Shown here piece after piece: positions 24,962 through 36,600 of a DNA stretch of 64,000 nt (position 1 is the first letter of the stretch; every line of letters starts with the position of its first letter). Origin of the DNA: Circinella minor (Eukaryota; Mucoromycota; Mucoromycetes; Mucorales; Lichtheimiaceae). The notes under the pieces are model-generated. The model was not told where the DNA came from and ran no database searches. It saw only the letters and a list, made by a program, of their open reading frames with translations. The position numbers were made by a program, and so were the translations under genes. Location: the NCBI GenBank assembly GCA_016758965.1, contig JAEPRB010000009.1:310001-374000 (forward strand), written 5' to 3'.

Positions 24962-27543
24962 TTATTTTATCGATGAAAGTCTGTTATCTTGTTTGCTTCC
25001 TAAGAACAACAATGCAAATGGCGCAGCAAAAAATAAAAAGCATGAAATAACAATGCACATCATCATAAAGTTTAAACGATCGTATAAGTAACCACTTAAC
25101 AATGGACTCAGAAAACATCCTACGTATATTTATGAAAAATATTTGCGATAATAAAGCGCAACGTTTAAAATCTTTATGCTTATTATTTATAGTAAGAATA
25201 TTAAAAGTAAATTATTATAATGTATACCTATTGCAAATGACATGTTAGCTAATCCGTATGCATGTGCACTATCACAATCAGTGTTATCATCGTCGTCGTC
25301 GTCAGTACTACTACTATTTCTTGATTTTAATGCTTTGGTAGCATACATCGCTTCAGCTAATGTTGCCGCCCTATACATAGAAGCAAAAAATTCATTACCA
25401 CTGGTCGTAACAATTAGCGGTACAACTGACGTATTTCTATTAGGAATTCCTGAAAGTGCAACAGAAGCACCATCTAACAAGAGGGCTGAAAAACAGAGCA
25501 GTTTACCACCGATCCAATCATAGATACAACCGGCCATTATTGAAGCAACTGCTGACGGAATTAATTGTGTTACTAGTAAAAGACCAATTTGACTAGAATT
25601 ATATCCCCATTGAATGTTTAGATATACGGGAAGTGTCGGCTGCGCAACAGCAGATCAATATACAATAATAGTATAGAATAAGTTAATTAGTATAAAATTA
25701 TAATAATAAAAAATATTGTAGTACCAAAGACAAACCTCGAATCCAATAACTGCCCAACCTGAGCAAAATGAGACAAGCATTGTCGTCAATACGCGAGGAC
25801 TACGTAATAATTGAAGCATGGTAACCTCATTATCCGATTTATTGTGATGGTGAGAAGTTATAGATTGTGCCTTTGATAATGATAATTGGGATGGTGAAGT
25901 AAACGGTAATGTATTTGCTAGTATTGTTCCTGGTTCTTGTTCCTGGTTCTTTCTATCTGACTGTTCAACACTATATTTGATACTGGATGCTGAAGATATA
26001 CTTTTGTTTTCTTTTTCTGTGACATGCTTATTGCAGATAGAGCGGTTGCTACTATTACTTTCTGTTATATGTTTTTCTGTATCAAAATGAAAGCTGTTGT
26101 CATGGTTATTGCTACCATGACTGTTTTTTGTGATTAAGTTATCATTTTTCTTGTAAATTTCAAACCATTCGTCCGGATTGTTCCTTCGTTCCACCAAGCC
26201 CAGATACAGTAAGACTACAATTCCAGCTACCGCAATACTAAAAACAAAAGGTATTTTGTATCCATAGTGGTGAAATAATGCTATTGATATATAGTAAAAA
26301 AAGTTATTGAAATATTGGTGTAATATTAGCTATTCCACCTGGATTTTGTATAAAAGTGTCTCTTGTAGCAAACAAGAGATATGTTTTAATTACTTACCGC
26401 CTACATTAAACAAGAATAATGTGTTTGAAAAAATATTGGAGTTAGAATTTTTTTTCACTGTGTTTTTGTAGCTGCTTGAAAGGTTTTTGTGCTAATTAAA
26501 CAATAGTTTACGTACCCCCAACAGGAGCCCCGGCTGCTAATCCTCCCATAAAACACATGCTTACAATTCCAATCTATTAAGATAAGACAAATTAAGATAA
26601 TAATATTAGAGCTCTGTATGTAAGTTTTGTTTATAAAAACACGTTGAAGGAATAAGGACCTTAGTTCCAAGGGCTTCAGAAGGAAATGTATCCGCTACAA
26701 TAACATATCCAATCGTTGAAATACCACCGGAAGCAAATCCTTGAAGCGCGCGAGCGAGTGCAAACATCCAAAACTCAGAGGCAAAAATGAACAAAAAAAG
26801 TGATCCCATTTGAATACAGATGGCTAATATACTGAAAATTTTTCTTTGCGTTGTTTCATAGTGACCACCTGAAATATAGTAGAAAAATGTGTGTCAGCTT
26901 CTTTCTTTCTCTTCTCTTTTGTTTTTTATTCATCGGCACATATTTAAAACTAGAATTTCACTCTTTTTACTACCCCAAAAACATAACGACTATACGTCAT
27001 AATTATCATACACATATATCCAAATACAGGAGATGCAATAGCAAAAGCGACATAATACATAGCTAGAAGTGTTCCATTAACACTAGATACACCTGTAATA
27101 CCAACATCGTTATTATGATCTGGAGTTGCAGTTAAATTATTGAATGATTTTCCTTGTTGGATAGCGCTAATTACAAACGGCACTAGAAATATTTTACATG
27201 TACATATTAGTGCATCGCTATAGAAGATTTAAAAAGAGAAAATAGATTTTAGTGCCCTTTATCTACTCACTAATTGGAGTTATCGCACCGTATATTATAT
27301 CCTATATATCCAACATAATACTTAAATTAGTTATACTGCTATAATTTATAATATACATCTTTATATAATGGGTTTATACGTATTATTAAAAAAAAGAAAC
27401 ATATGTACACTAGCTGCAACGGAGAAGCATATTGTTATCATAACATAAATAGATGATGATCTGTATTTGGTTAATATTGGTTTTTTGTTTTTATTTCTTT
27501 CTTCTCCTTGACTTCTATGCTTTGAATTTTCTACAGGCCGCAT
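24962..27543 (-). CDS. MFS transporter, drug/amine antiporter type (DHA1/SLC18-like)
   Basis: Eight exons on minus: 27543-27409, 27301-27271, 27182-27012, 26868-26660, 26573-26516, 26280-25736, 25639-25228 and 25119-24962. Phases agree and the product is about 572 residues. The first helix runs into SDIIYGAITPIMPFVIS, close to the YG..xPI.P motif of SLC18-like and DHA1 transporters. It is followed by SPVFGYM, FALARALQGFASGGIST and PSEALGTKIGIV. A hydrophilic Asn/Ser/His-rich central loop of about 110 residues separates the two halves. The second half has PTLPVYLNIQWGYNSSQIG and PSAVASIMAGCIYDWIGG. Export of amines or toxic compounds by proton antiport is the family expectation. Two donors (GTTTGT and GTCCTT) are weak, so those exon ends carry some doubt. 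Confidence 0.8.
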
Positions 27544-28707
27544 TTTATTTCTGACGACAGCAATAAGAGTTAATGTTATTTAAAGTCATTTAATATACAA
27601 GTAATACGAGGCAACACATATTTTATGAGTCTCATATATATAAACAAGTACCCTTCCGTTTATTTTCTAGAGAAGCAGCCGTTGATATTTATATTAATTA
27701 ATAAAAGAAAGAAAAGGAATGAAAATGCTACAGAAAATATATAAATCTGTATTATATTGATCATGCATCGTGTAGGCGTTTTTTTTACTGACCCATACCC
27801 ACCCCCCTTTTTAAATAGCGGAGTTTTTTTTTAAAAAAAGGTTGATAGTCGAATGGGTATGGATGAACCCAAAAATGGGAGAGGGAGGGTCATTGGGTAG
27901 ACTTTTACATAGAATAGGGGTGGGTATCCTAGTATATCTTATATTTTTACGAAGATCTACATATCTCTATTCGTATATTGGAAGAGGTTCCCGCTTCAGT
28001 AAACGAGGACATTGGTTTTAATTCCTTAAATAATTTTAAATGACGGATACTATATGATATGGTAATAATAATACGGATTTTATAATTATTTAACTTGGAA
28101 AAAAAATACATATTAAGATATAGTAGAATACTGTTCTCAGTAAAAGTTATACTTGTATAATCAGTATTTAATAATAATAAAAAAAAATAGCATACCAGAT
28201 AAAAAAAATAGCATTATCCCATAAAAAAGATGAGATTATAGTGAGAATGATATTTGTAAAATATAGTACGTAAGGTTAAAAAAATCCAAAAGTGGTGCTT
28301 TTTATTGAAATTAGCTGGGGTGATTCATTAACTAAAGGAAGATAACGATCAATTTTCTAAAGGAGTACTATAAACTAATACAGGTGATGGTGTCGATATT
28401 TTACTTGTGACTAGTAGTGAATTTTCATTGCCGAGTGTTTTTTTTTCTTTTATTGAGCTTGATAATAAGTTACGTACGTAAGAACTTATCTTAACGCTTT
28501 AATGGGAATGATGTTGTGGTTGTCATTGATGATGGTCTAACAAAGCTCCTCGTCCAAAGTACTTTCCTTCTAGCCTCACTTTGCCTTTTACTTTTGAGGA
28601 AAGATAAATATATGCCATGCTTACCGTAATTTACCAAGCTACTTAAAAATGTAGTGTATACTATTTGACGTGTTGAATGATTTCTTTTACATTGAGATTT
28701 TTATTAG
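27544..28707. other. intergenic with small GC-skewed inverted repeat
   Basis: Mostly AT-rich with no gene. ATACCCACCCC at 27795-27805 is the reverse complement of GGGGTGGGTAT at 27917-27927, enclosing 111 bases, which is unusual against the AT-rich background. Confidence 0.5.
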
Positions 28708-29665
28708 GCACCAAATATAGAAGAACGTATTGCCGCATGGCCACACCGCAACATGGATCGCAATGCTGTTATTCAACAAGATAAAATGAGGAACAATGCG
28801 TTATATGTACGTATAAGATTGTATTCTGAAGTTGGAGACCCGAAGCACTATGCTCTGAAAGTGCGCCTCAAGGTGGTGAATGATGTCTCTGCCAGGTAGG
28901 TATTAAAACAACAACAAAAATTAAAGCCTGGAGGTCGAATGTTTTTGTAAGAAAAGCACTAGGACCAGTAGCTAAAAAACACACAATAAGACTTAGAGTC
29001 GATTAGTAAACCCGTCGAGTAATAGAGCGCCATACGACGCCATCAAAACACAACCTTGGATGTTGAAGATTTTCGATGGAACAAAACTTATTGATTCGGT
29101 CGTTCGTAATTCTTGGGCCACTCAGTTGACGATTGTGTCGAGAGTTAAAGGGATTTAAGCATATGACATTCAACGTGATCAGTTGTTGAAGAAGATCTAT
29201 ATTTTATTTGACAATCAACGTACGATAAATCGTCGATCAGCTAAGCGTGCAGCACAATGAAGAGCGTCCAATTAATGTGATGCTCGTCGTCATATTGTAA
29301 GGAAAAAAATATTACGTTATTAACAAACAAATAATAGTCTAACAATCTTGTAGAAGACCATAGATACAAAAGATTTCAACTTTATCAAACTCAATTACAA
29401 AAGTTTTACCTTGAAGAAGATCTGTTGCTTTAACCAGGGTACATGTCTGATCAAGAAATGTATGACGAGTATGAGGAAGAAGTTAGAACGTTTTTGGTCG
29501 TTTGGAGGCACAACGGGGCAATGAGAAGATATGTAATATCTTTATCATAATTATTGAGCATATGTTTTGTAATTGATTCTGACATATAATTCCCAGGCTG
29601 ATAAACTTTTACGTATTCTGAATGAGTTGAAGTCTTTGTCGGATCGTAATAGATTGGCAAAATGA
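28708..29665 (+). pseudogene. decayed multi-exon gene, probably mobile-element linked
   Basis: A clean exon at 28708-28895 (TTAG acceptor, GTAGGT donor) encodes a charged segment starting APNIEERIAAWPHRNMD. A second coding stretch from about 29039 (IKTQPWMLKIFDGTKL, then LLKKIYILFDNQRTINRR) is broken by several in-frame stops near 29155, 29260 and 29276. A third, about 29353-29532, has GYMSDQEMYDEYEEEVRTF after another stop, and a short last exon at about 29597-29665 reads ADKLLRILNELKSLSDRN. The acidic MSDQE segment followed by a hydrophobic helix resembles lineage-specific fungal proteins that travel with transposons. That resemblance is from memory and weak. It is not functional as it stands. 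Confidence 0.45.
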
Positions 29666-30480
29666 TTGGTGGTGTTCTCACCAATCACTATTTGGCGTGG
29701 TAGGGGAAGATGGTAAAGAATCATCGTACTTTAACGCGTGGTCTATTTGAGAAAAAGAGCACGCCAAGTCTCGTTTTTTTTTTCATGACTATGATGTTGC
29801 TTTCTTAATCACCAGTTTTTTGCTAATTCTCTCGGTATCATTGATGAATAAGTATATACATGAGCTCGTTGTACTAGTCTTACCAGGGAAAAACAACTAT
29901 TCTATTATATGTCTTTTTTTTTCTTTTGATTGTTGATATTTTGCTACGTAATGTTCCTTTTCAAACTACATAGAAGCACTCAACAGCTGTTCTCAATATA
30001 TTTAGAATTTTTTTTTCAAATATGTAATAGTTGGAAAGATGTAAGATGACACTTCAATATGAAGGACTTTTAGTGAAGGTAATGATTTATTTTTGTTTCC
30101 AATGACAGTATAAAATTTTACAACTAAATACTTTCTTTTTTTTTTCTATCCACTTTCTCAATTTACTGAACATGTCAAATAAAATCATTATTAAGCCCTT
30201 AAAATGCACGCAACACTATAATGAATACTATTTGAATTTAAAGGATACAAAGAAGAGATAATAATGTGATATCGTAAAATGGTCAAAAAAAGGGAAGATG
30301 TTGTTTTATAAAGTAATTCGAAAGAAAGGAAAAGGTTATGATATGGAATAATTAAAAAAGAAAAGAAAAATGTGAGATTGTTTTTTTTATGCTACGTAAC
30401 AGTTTTTTTGGCAATGAAATAACAACGGTTCTAGCATTTGCACTTCTTTGGGCGCCATATTTTACAACAGCAACTTGCCC
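29666..30480. other. intergenic between two element relics
   Basis: AT-rich spacer without supported genes. It separates a plus-strand relic (28.7-29.7 kb) from a minus-strand transposase relic (30.5-32.3 kb). Both could belong to one decayed element, which would make this its internal untranslated region. Confidence 0.35.
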
Positions 30481-32340
30481 CTACAAACGATGAACTGGTA
30501 CGATACAATCCATAGCTTCAACACGAAAACTGCTGCACCAAGTTTCCAGAAATGGATCCACAAATCGTCTACCATCGTTGTCACCATGAATATTGTACCA
30601 TCGCACATATGCAAAAACATGCTCTGTTGGATCGCCATTGACTACCTGAACATGCCGAAAAAAAAACTGGATTTCACATGGCCAGGCCATTGCTTCATCA
30701 CAGTCATCAGCATGGAATAGGACTTGGGCATAAGCACCACGACGAGATCTTGCTTCAACACTACGATAATTTTGATCCATCAATGTTATTGTTTTTATTT
30801 TATTATACTGGTTACTGACAAAACGACAGCCTTCACCAGCACTTGTATAATGAACGAGATGATCACCATATACAACACGATAAAAACCCAACAAGAAATT
30901 GTACAGACCCTCAGGCATAAAGGCGGTACGTCCATAAGAGAGAGGATATGTATCAGGCGGCAACGGTTCGCTTTCAGTGACACGACAACGTGTAGTATCG
31001 GTTGCCAATGAATAAAATTCATGTGGATCAAAACGGTTATGAATAGCATTAACCGTTTGTGGAATGGGCTGGACAAGATCAAGGAAACGATTTAAAAAAC
31101 GGAGATGATGTTGATGATGATGAAAGAGCGATTCAAATGACCGAATAAAATTACGAGCACCAATTTTCTGCAAAAACCGTTTCATGAACGTCATTTCAAA
31201 CGAATCCTTTTGATTGGTGTCAATATCCTTTAAATAACCATTATAGCGCTCATACGCAAAGGCCCAATACGCGTATAATGGTCCAGAGTCTTCTATCGTC
31301 GAAACCATATGCAAATGAAGATGCATATTAGGAGTGATTTCCTCTGCACCATACAGTCGTTGAACACCAATACAAAATTGTAACAATAAATTATTCGATT
31401 CTTTGACCTTATCCATAGTAATTGATAATTTAACTATCAAACGGCAAGCATCAACAAACAACAACCAGTTCTGTAAATATACAGGAGGAAGATGGTCATC
31501 GAGCACAAGTGGGGAATAAACGAGACACCATGACTTCCAATCATTAGCAGTCATGAAAGGGAAACGATTTACAATTTTCTGTGGGATAACGAATATCATT
31601 ATTGAGACAAGTAATAAGACAGTTAGGACCAGACAAAAGGAATAAACAATGGCAGTTGGAGCAAAACACGTATTTTCGTAAACTGTCAGTTAATGCAGAA
31701 AACCCAGTAATACGACGCAAAGTTGCAAATTTCGATGATGATGGAAGATAAATGTTCTGACACAAATGAACTTGGAAAAACACAAGAAAGATGACGACGA
31801 GAACGAGAGGATGAGAATAGTTTTGGATGTCTGAGATAATGGAAGGAGGAGGACCATGACGTTTTTTATTATTTTTGCAATAATGAATAGAATATGGTTA
31901 GTATAGTGTTACGTATGAGTACAGTAAAATTATTATTATTTTCAACCAACCTTGATCAATGTTGATCGTTTCATTTTCATTGTGCCTGTCATCATTGCCG
32001 ACAAACTCATTGTCTTTAGCATTCATGACGACATTATCGTCAGTTGTAAACATTTTGCCCTCGGCAAAAAGAGAAACTCACTAGGTAACTTGAAGCAGTG
32101 TCTATTGTGTATTTTAATACCCAGAAATAATAAATGATCTATTTATACAACTATTACAAGAGCTATAAAATCACATCATACCATGAGAGGATTACCAATA
32201 TCCATATTAGAAGATGATCGAAAGACGATAATGATGGGGAAAAACTTTCCTGTCGTAGATCGGCACCGACATTTGTTATGGTACCCTTGGTTCACTACGT
32301 ATGCATGAAACACACAATATTATTAAAGAATGTGCAATAT
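30481..32340 (-). pseudogene. Tnp2-type (CACTA/Plavaka-like) DNA transposase relic
   Basis: The C-terminal two thirds is one long open frame at 31599-30481. It contains WCLVYSPLVLDDHLPPVYL, LHLHMVSTIEDSGPLYAYW and AFAYERYNGYLKDID, the His-rich and ERYNG-type landmarks of Tnp2/DUF4218-region transposases, and ends with a second folded region (HVFAYVRWYNIHGDND). Upstream, in another frame at about 31860-31545, are RRITGFSALTDSLRKYVFC and a CSNCHCLF zinc-binding-like segment; the switch near 31570 is best explained by a frameshift. A further 5' exon at about 32053-31951 starts MFTTDDNVVMNAKDNEF and ends at a GTTGGT donor, but no AG acceptor is visible before the next coding stretch. More 5' remnants with CRCR lie near 32310-32170. 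The element is therefore broken but moderately young. Confidence 0.7.
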
Positions 32341-33609
32341 ATTAACCTCTACTGGTCACCATTTGAAAACCAGCTACTGATGACGGACATTGTCGCCAAA
32401 TGCAGGTACCCATATTCTCATTGCGATTTTGCTCCATTATGTGAATAAGAAAAAAGGTCAAGAACGATGAATCTATCCAATTTATTAGTTTTATAACATG
32501 TCTAAATATTGTATATCTATGCTTATGATTGGGGGGAATGAACGCGATCTTTTCTAACACCAAATACAGCTTGGGGTATCGTAATGAAATCATGCGAGCG
32601 GTTTTTTTTACGATGCAAAACACATATATACTCTTTCTTATTACTGTAAATAAGACACAATAGTAATGTATAATAAAATGAGCCAAGAAAAAAGTTACGG
32701 GATGCATATATGTAAAAGAATAAAAGAATAAAAATGAGTGTTTTATTATGATATCTTATACGTACATTAGTTCGTTTTCCAATTGGATGTAAAGACATAT
32801 TTACTAATATAAAAAAAAAAAAAAACTCTTCGAATCCACGTGTCAATTTTGATTGCTAAATCTTTCTATTTTTATTTCACAGCTTGATAGTTAATTTTTT
32901 GCGCAGTGACATTTCCTCTTATACTGTCAATCAAATAAGAGCACATCTTCTATAAGTTAATGATGACGAAAAATTTGTTGCACAGATAATTAATAATACT
33001 GTAACCATTTTGTGCCAGTCGTCAGCCTGGGTCTCTGAGACTTTATAAAGAGTAAGATAAGCTGTTATTCTTATCATGCAGATTACGTATTACGACCTTT
33101 TCGTTGGTTATCATATTACTAAAAAGCACCAAATGCTTGCTTAAGAGTACTACAATACTCACTACCCAGTATAAAAATATTGCACCTCGATCATTTTAAT
33201 TAAAGCATAATCACAATTGTGACCTCTTATTGTACATGCCTATGTAGTAAATGGTGAGCAAAACCAGATTCTCTAACTTCAATACGTATATATTATTTAA
33301 CGTGCTTATGACAAGAAAATTAGTATTGTCATGCACATCAGCGAACAAATTTGTGTATTTCTACACCATATATAAAAAAATAAAAATGATTGCGCGAGAT
33401 TAAATAGTTGAAATAAAGGGTGATCATTGATGAATGGATTACTTGGATGTAGTATGATTGTAACGTTGTGGAAAGAAGGGGTGAAGGGATTTGAAAGTGT
33501 GGAAGGGAAATGTACAAAGTAAAATACTGGCAGTATGTGAAAAAAATGTTAAATACACATGCAAAATAAAAAAGAACAATAAAAAGAAAGGAAAGGAAAG
33601 GTAAATTAG
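32341..33609. other. intergenic, nothing recognised
   Basis: About 1.3 kb between the transposase relic and the 3' end of MED13. Several minus-strand open frames exist, but they are Phe/Tyr/Ile-rich artefacts of AT-rich DNA and show no domain. The right end should be the MED13 3' untranslated region. Confidence 0.5.
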
Positions 33610-36600
33610 TTATAAATTTGAGGTAGTAGTAGAAGAGGTTGTATTCACGACAAGAAGAATACGTTCCAGTCGCTCTGCAATAACTAAATGTAATGGTAAA
33701 CAATTGCTTGAACTAGAAGGTGTCATAGAAACAAATGAAAGAGCATGATATCGTTTGATAATATCTCTTAACGTACTGTAAGCTGAATGATTTGTTTGAT
33801 TATATACTAGATGAATATCCATTACCAATGGTTTACTATTGAATTGCTCTCTGCACGGATTTTCCGTCTTAGGTGTTGAACAAATCAGATACCCTGTTGC
33901 CAATGGTAACATCCAATGATCCTGTTCGTTTTGATCAGTATTATTATTTTCTCCGCTGGTTGTTGCCGTTGTAGTCATAGCACTGATGATACCTTGAGTT
34001 ACATGCGTTCGAAGTTTAGAATAAGCGACTCGATGATTTAGTAATAATGCTTTTATTTCACCATTTCCATCACTACTAGGATCCAATATTGAATTGTTCG
34101 TTGATCGGATTGTTGTTCCGGTCGGTGTAGATACAGATGGTGTTCCCAAGGGTGTCGTTGCTGTTGAAGCTACCCCCGGTGCACTGAACGTTTCTGGTGT
34201 AGGAGTGTTAGCTGATGAACTGGGAGTTTGTGGATAGTCCATTACAGGTACTTGCTGCTGCTGAGTCATATTATTGGTTCCACTATTATTATTTATATGA
34301 ACCTGTAACGCGGAATCAATATCAACTGATATAATAGCCACCTTTTCATCTGCACTAGGTATGACGTCGATCCATGCTTGCAATTCAGCTTCAAACATTA
34401 ATCCTATTTTGGCTATTACAAACGTCCATGAAAATCCTGTGGATTGAGCTAAATCTTTGGACCGTTGCCATGCTTCCTCAATTGTATGAGATAATGGCTT
34501 GTTCATGGTATGAATCACAGAAAATTCCAGCATTTCACCTTGATTATCCGTCCATACTAATATCATCCATTGTCGATCCAAACTAAAGCAGTATGCCAAA
34601 TGTAATGTAGCGTTTTGATCCATGATGGTAGGAAATGAATGGATAGTGTCGTTTTTCAAGGAATAGTTAATCGAATCGGGTATTTGTTTGGCCAGAATGA
34701 ATGGTGGTGAATATATTGTTGTTGCTGGCCGGGTATCCTCCATGCCAGACTATATATTATTTTTTAATTAATGAAAAAAAAAGTTAAATTTGTTAATAAA
34801 CATTAAAACTCTTTTTTTTTTTTTAGTTTCTGAAAACAAAAAATTGCATTTTACCTGTGATGTATGGTTCCTGCCTACAACAGAGTGGCATTTGCTATAT
34901 ACTGAAAATGCAATATCCTTTAGTCCGAAATTGGGGTATCCACCAAACGATGATGATCGAAGAATATGCTCCAAGGGTATTAGTTGAAACACAAGTCGAG
35001 CACGTCGTTCATAAGAAACGGACATGCCCATGGACGCTGCATGATATGCAATCATAAGTTTGTGGAAACATCGACTCAGTTCAAGATTCGATGATAAACT
35101 ATGTGTTGGGTTGATAATATAAATCACAATATGCATGTTTTCAACCATGGCTCCACCAAGTGCGGATCCAAGGTTTTGACATTCTGCACTATAGCTTTTT
35201 AGCTGACGTTCAATCCACGTTTCATCCATTGATTCAGCTATAATTAAAAAAATTAATAGTTTTAATCAAGGTTGTTAGAAAACATGAAGTCGATTTTTCC
35301 CTTTGAATTGTCTTTTTTTTCTTTCATCATTTCCACCTGGTTGTTTAAATACTTACGTAGCAAAGGTACAGGTACAAGACCACGACGGTAAGACCCGATG
35401 CTTCCTGGTTGATGCACACCTAAATGACATGTTTCATAAAGTGTGCTCAAGCCTTTGAAAAACTGAGTACATATAGGTTCCAGCTGCTCATTGCTAGGAT
35501 ACACAGCAAAATAACGAATGTTCTTTCGAGCAGAATAAGGTTCCAGCCGTAATTTTTCCCAAAATGTGACCAGCTTCGGTGACCCTTCGAGGTATTCATC
35601 TTGTCGACTCACTACGATGTTTGGCGCTGCTAGTGTATCAAGATTGGGTTCTGCAGGTCGTCGCTTTTTTACTTGATATTTTCCATATTTTGTTTGTGCT
35701 TGGCTCGTTTCTATTGTTTTTATATAACAGTAATCAGTAAATATATCATTTCTTCTCCTCTACCTTATATATATATTACAGACAATTTACCCGATAGATC
35801 ATAATATTGTTGAACACTAAGTGGGCCTTTGACAGTTACTGTACTTGGCATAACACCCATCTGGTCCATATTATCAGTCATAATTTTAGTGTGATCAAAA
35901 AGATCGCCCAACACACCTCTAAACTCTTGTGTAACCTTATCATAATCACTTGTCATTGATGGCACATGCATTACATCTAGAATAAATTAAAAAAATCAAT
36001 TATCAGATAAATTATTCAACTAAAAATTAAAAATAGACAATTTTTATACGAACCTCCTTGATGCCGCTGTAAAAGAGCTCTTCGACGTGATACTAATACA
36101 GCCGATGATTCATCTCGCGGTACTTCACCTCCATTAGCTGATATTGCTGTTATGCCATTTGTAAATGGATATCCACCCATTACAACTTGTTGACACAAGT
36201 AGTCCAATACCCTAAGATCTTCCTGAGAGTTTTCTAAATCTTGCATGTTTTTTGCTATTAATGAACCATATGCTGTTGTATTTGGAAACGGATTGTCAAA
36301 TTCATATGACATTTGTTTAATGTTCGTCAATTGTCGTTGTTGTTGTCTTTTGAAAAATTGACTAGAAATAATTTTTTGTGTGGTATTCATTGTTACCGTC
36401 CACCAATCTGGTTCATCGTTGTCACTTTTATTACTTGAATAAGCACTATAATTCGATGCTGTTGTTGACGTCGATGAAGTTTCATCACTATCGCTACTCA
36501 TATCTTCTTCATCATTAGTCACTGAAGTAGTGATAGGAACTTCTTCTTTTATAGCAGGTGTTGTCTGTAATTTAATTGAAGTTTTACCACTAGCTGCTGG

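Noticed and set aside
26285..26515. Possible extra short exon in the drug/amine transporter near 26400 (GTAAGT donor after a GG-containing stretch)
   Set aside because: The direct join 26516 to 26280 already restores phase and the family sequence (APVGALFHHYGYK); the extra segment has stops in the needed frames.
33338..33703. 121-codon minus-strand frame overlapping the MED13 3' end
   Set aside because: Phe/Tyr/Ile-rich text running out of frame from MED13 coding sequence into its 3' region.
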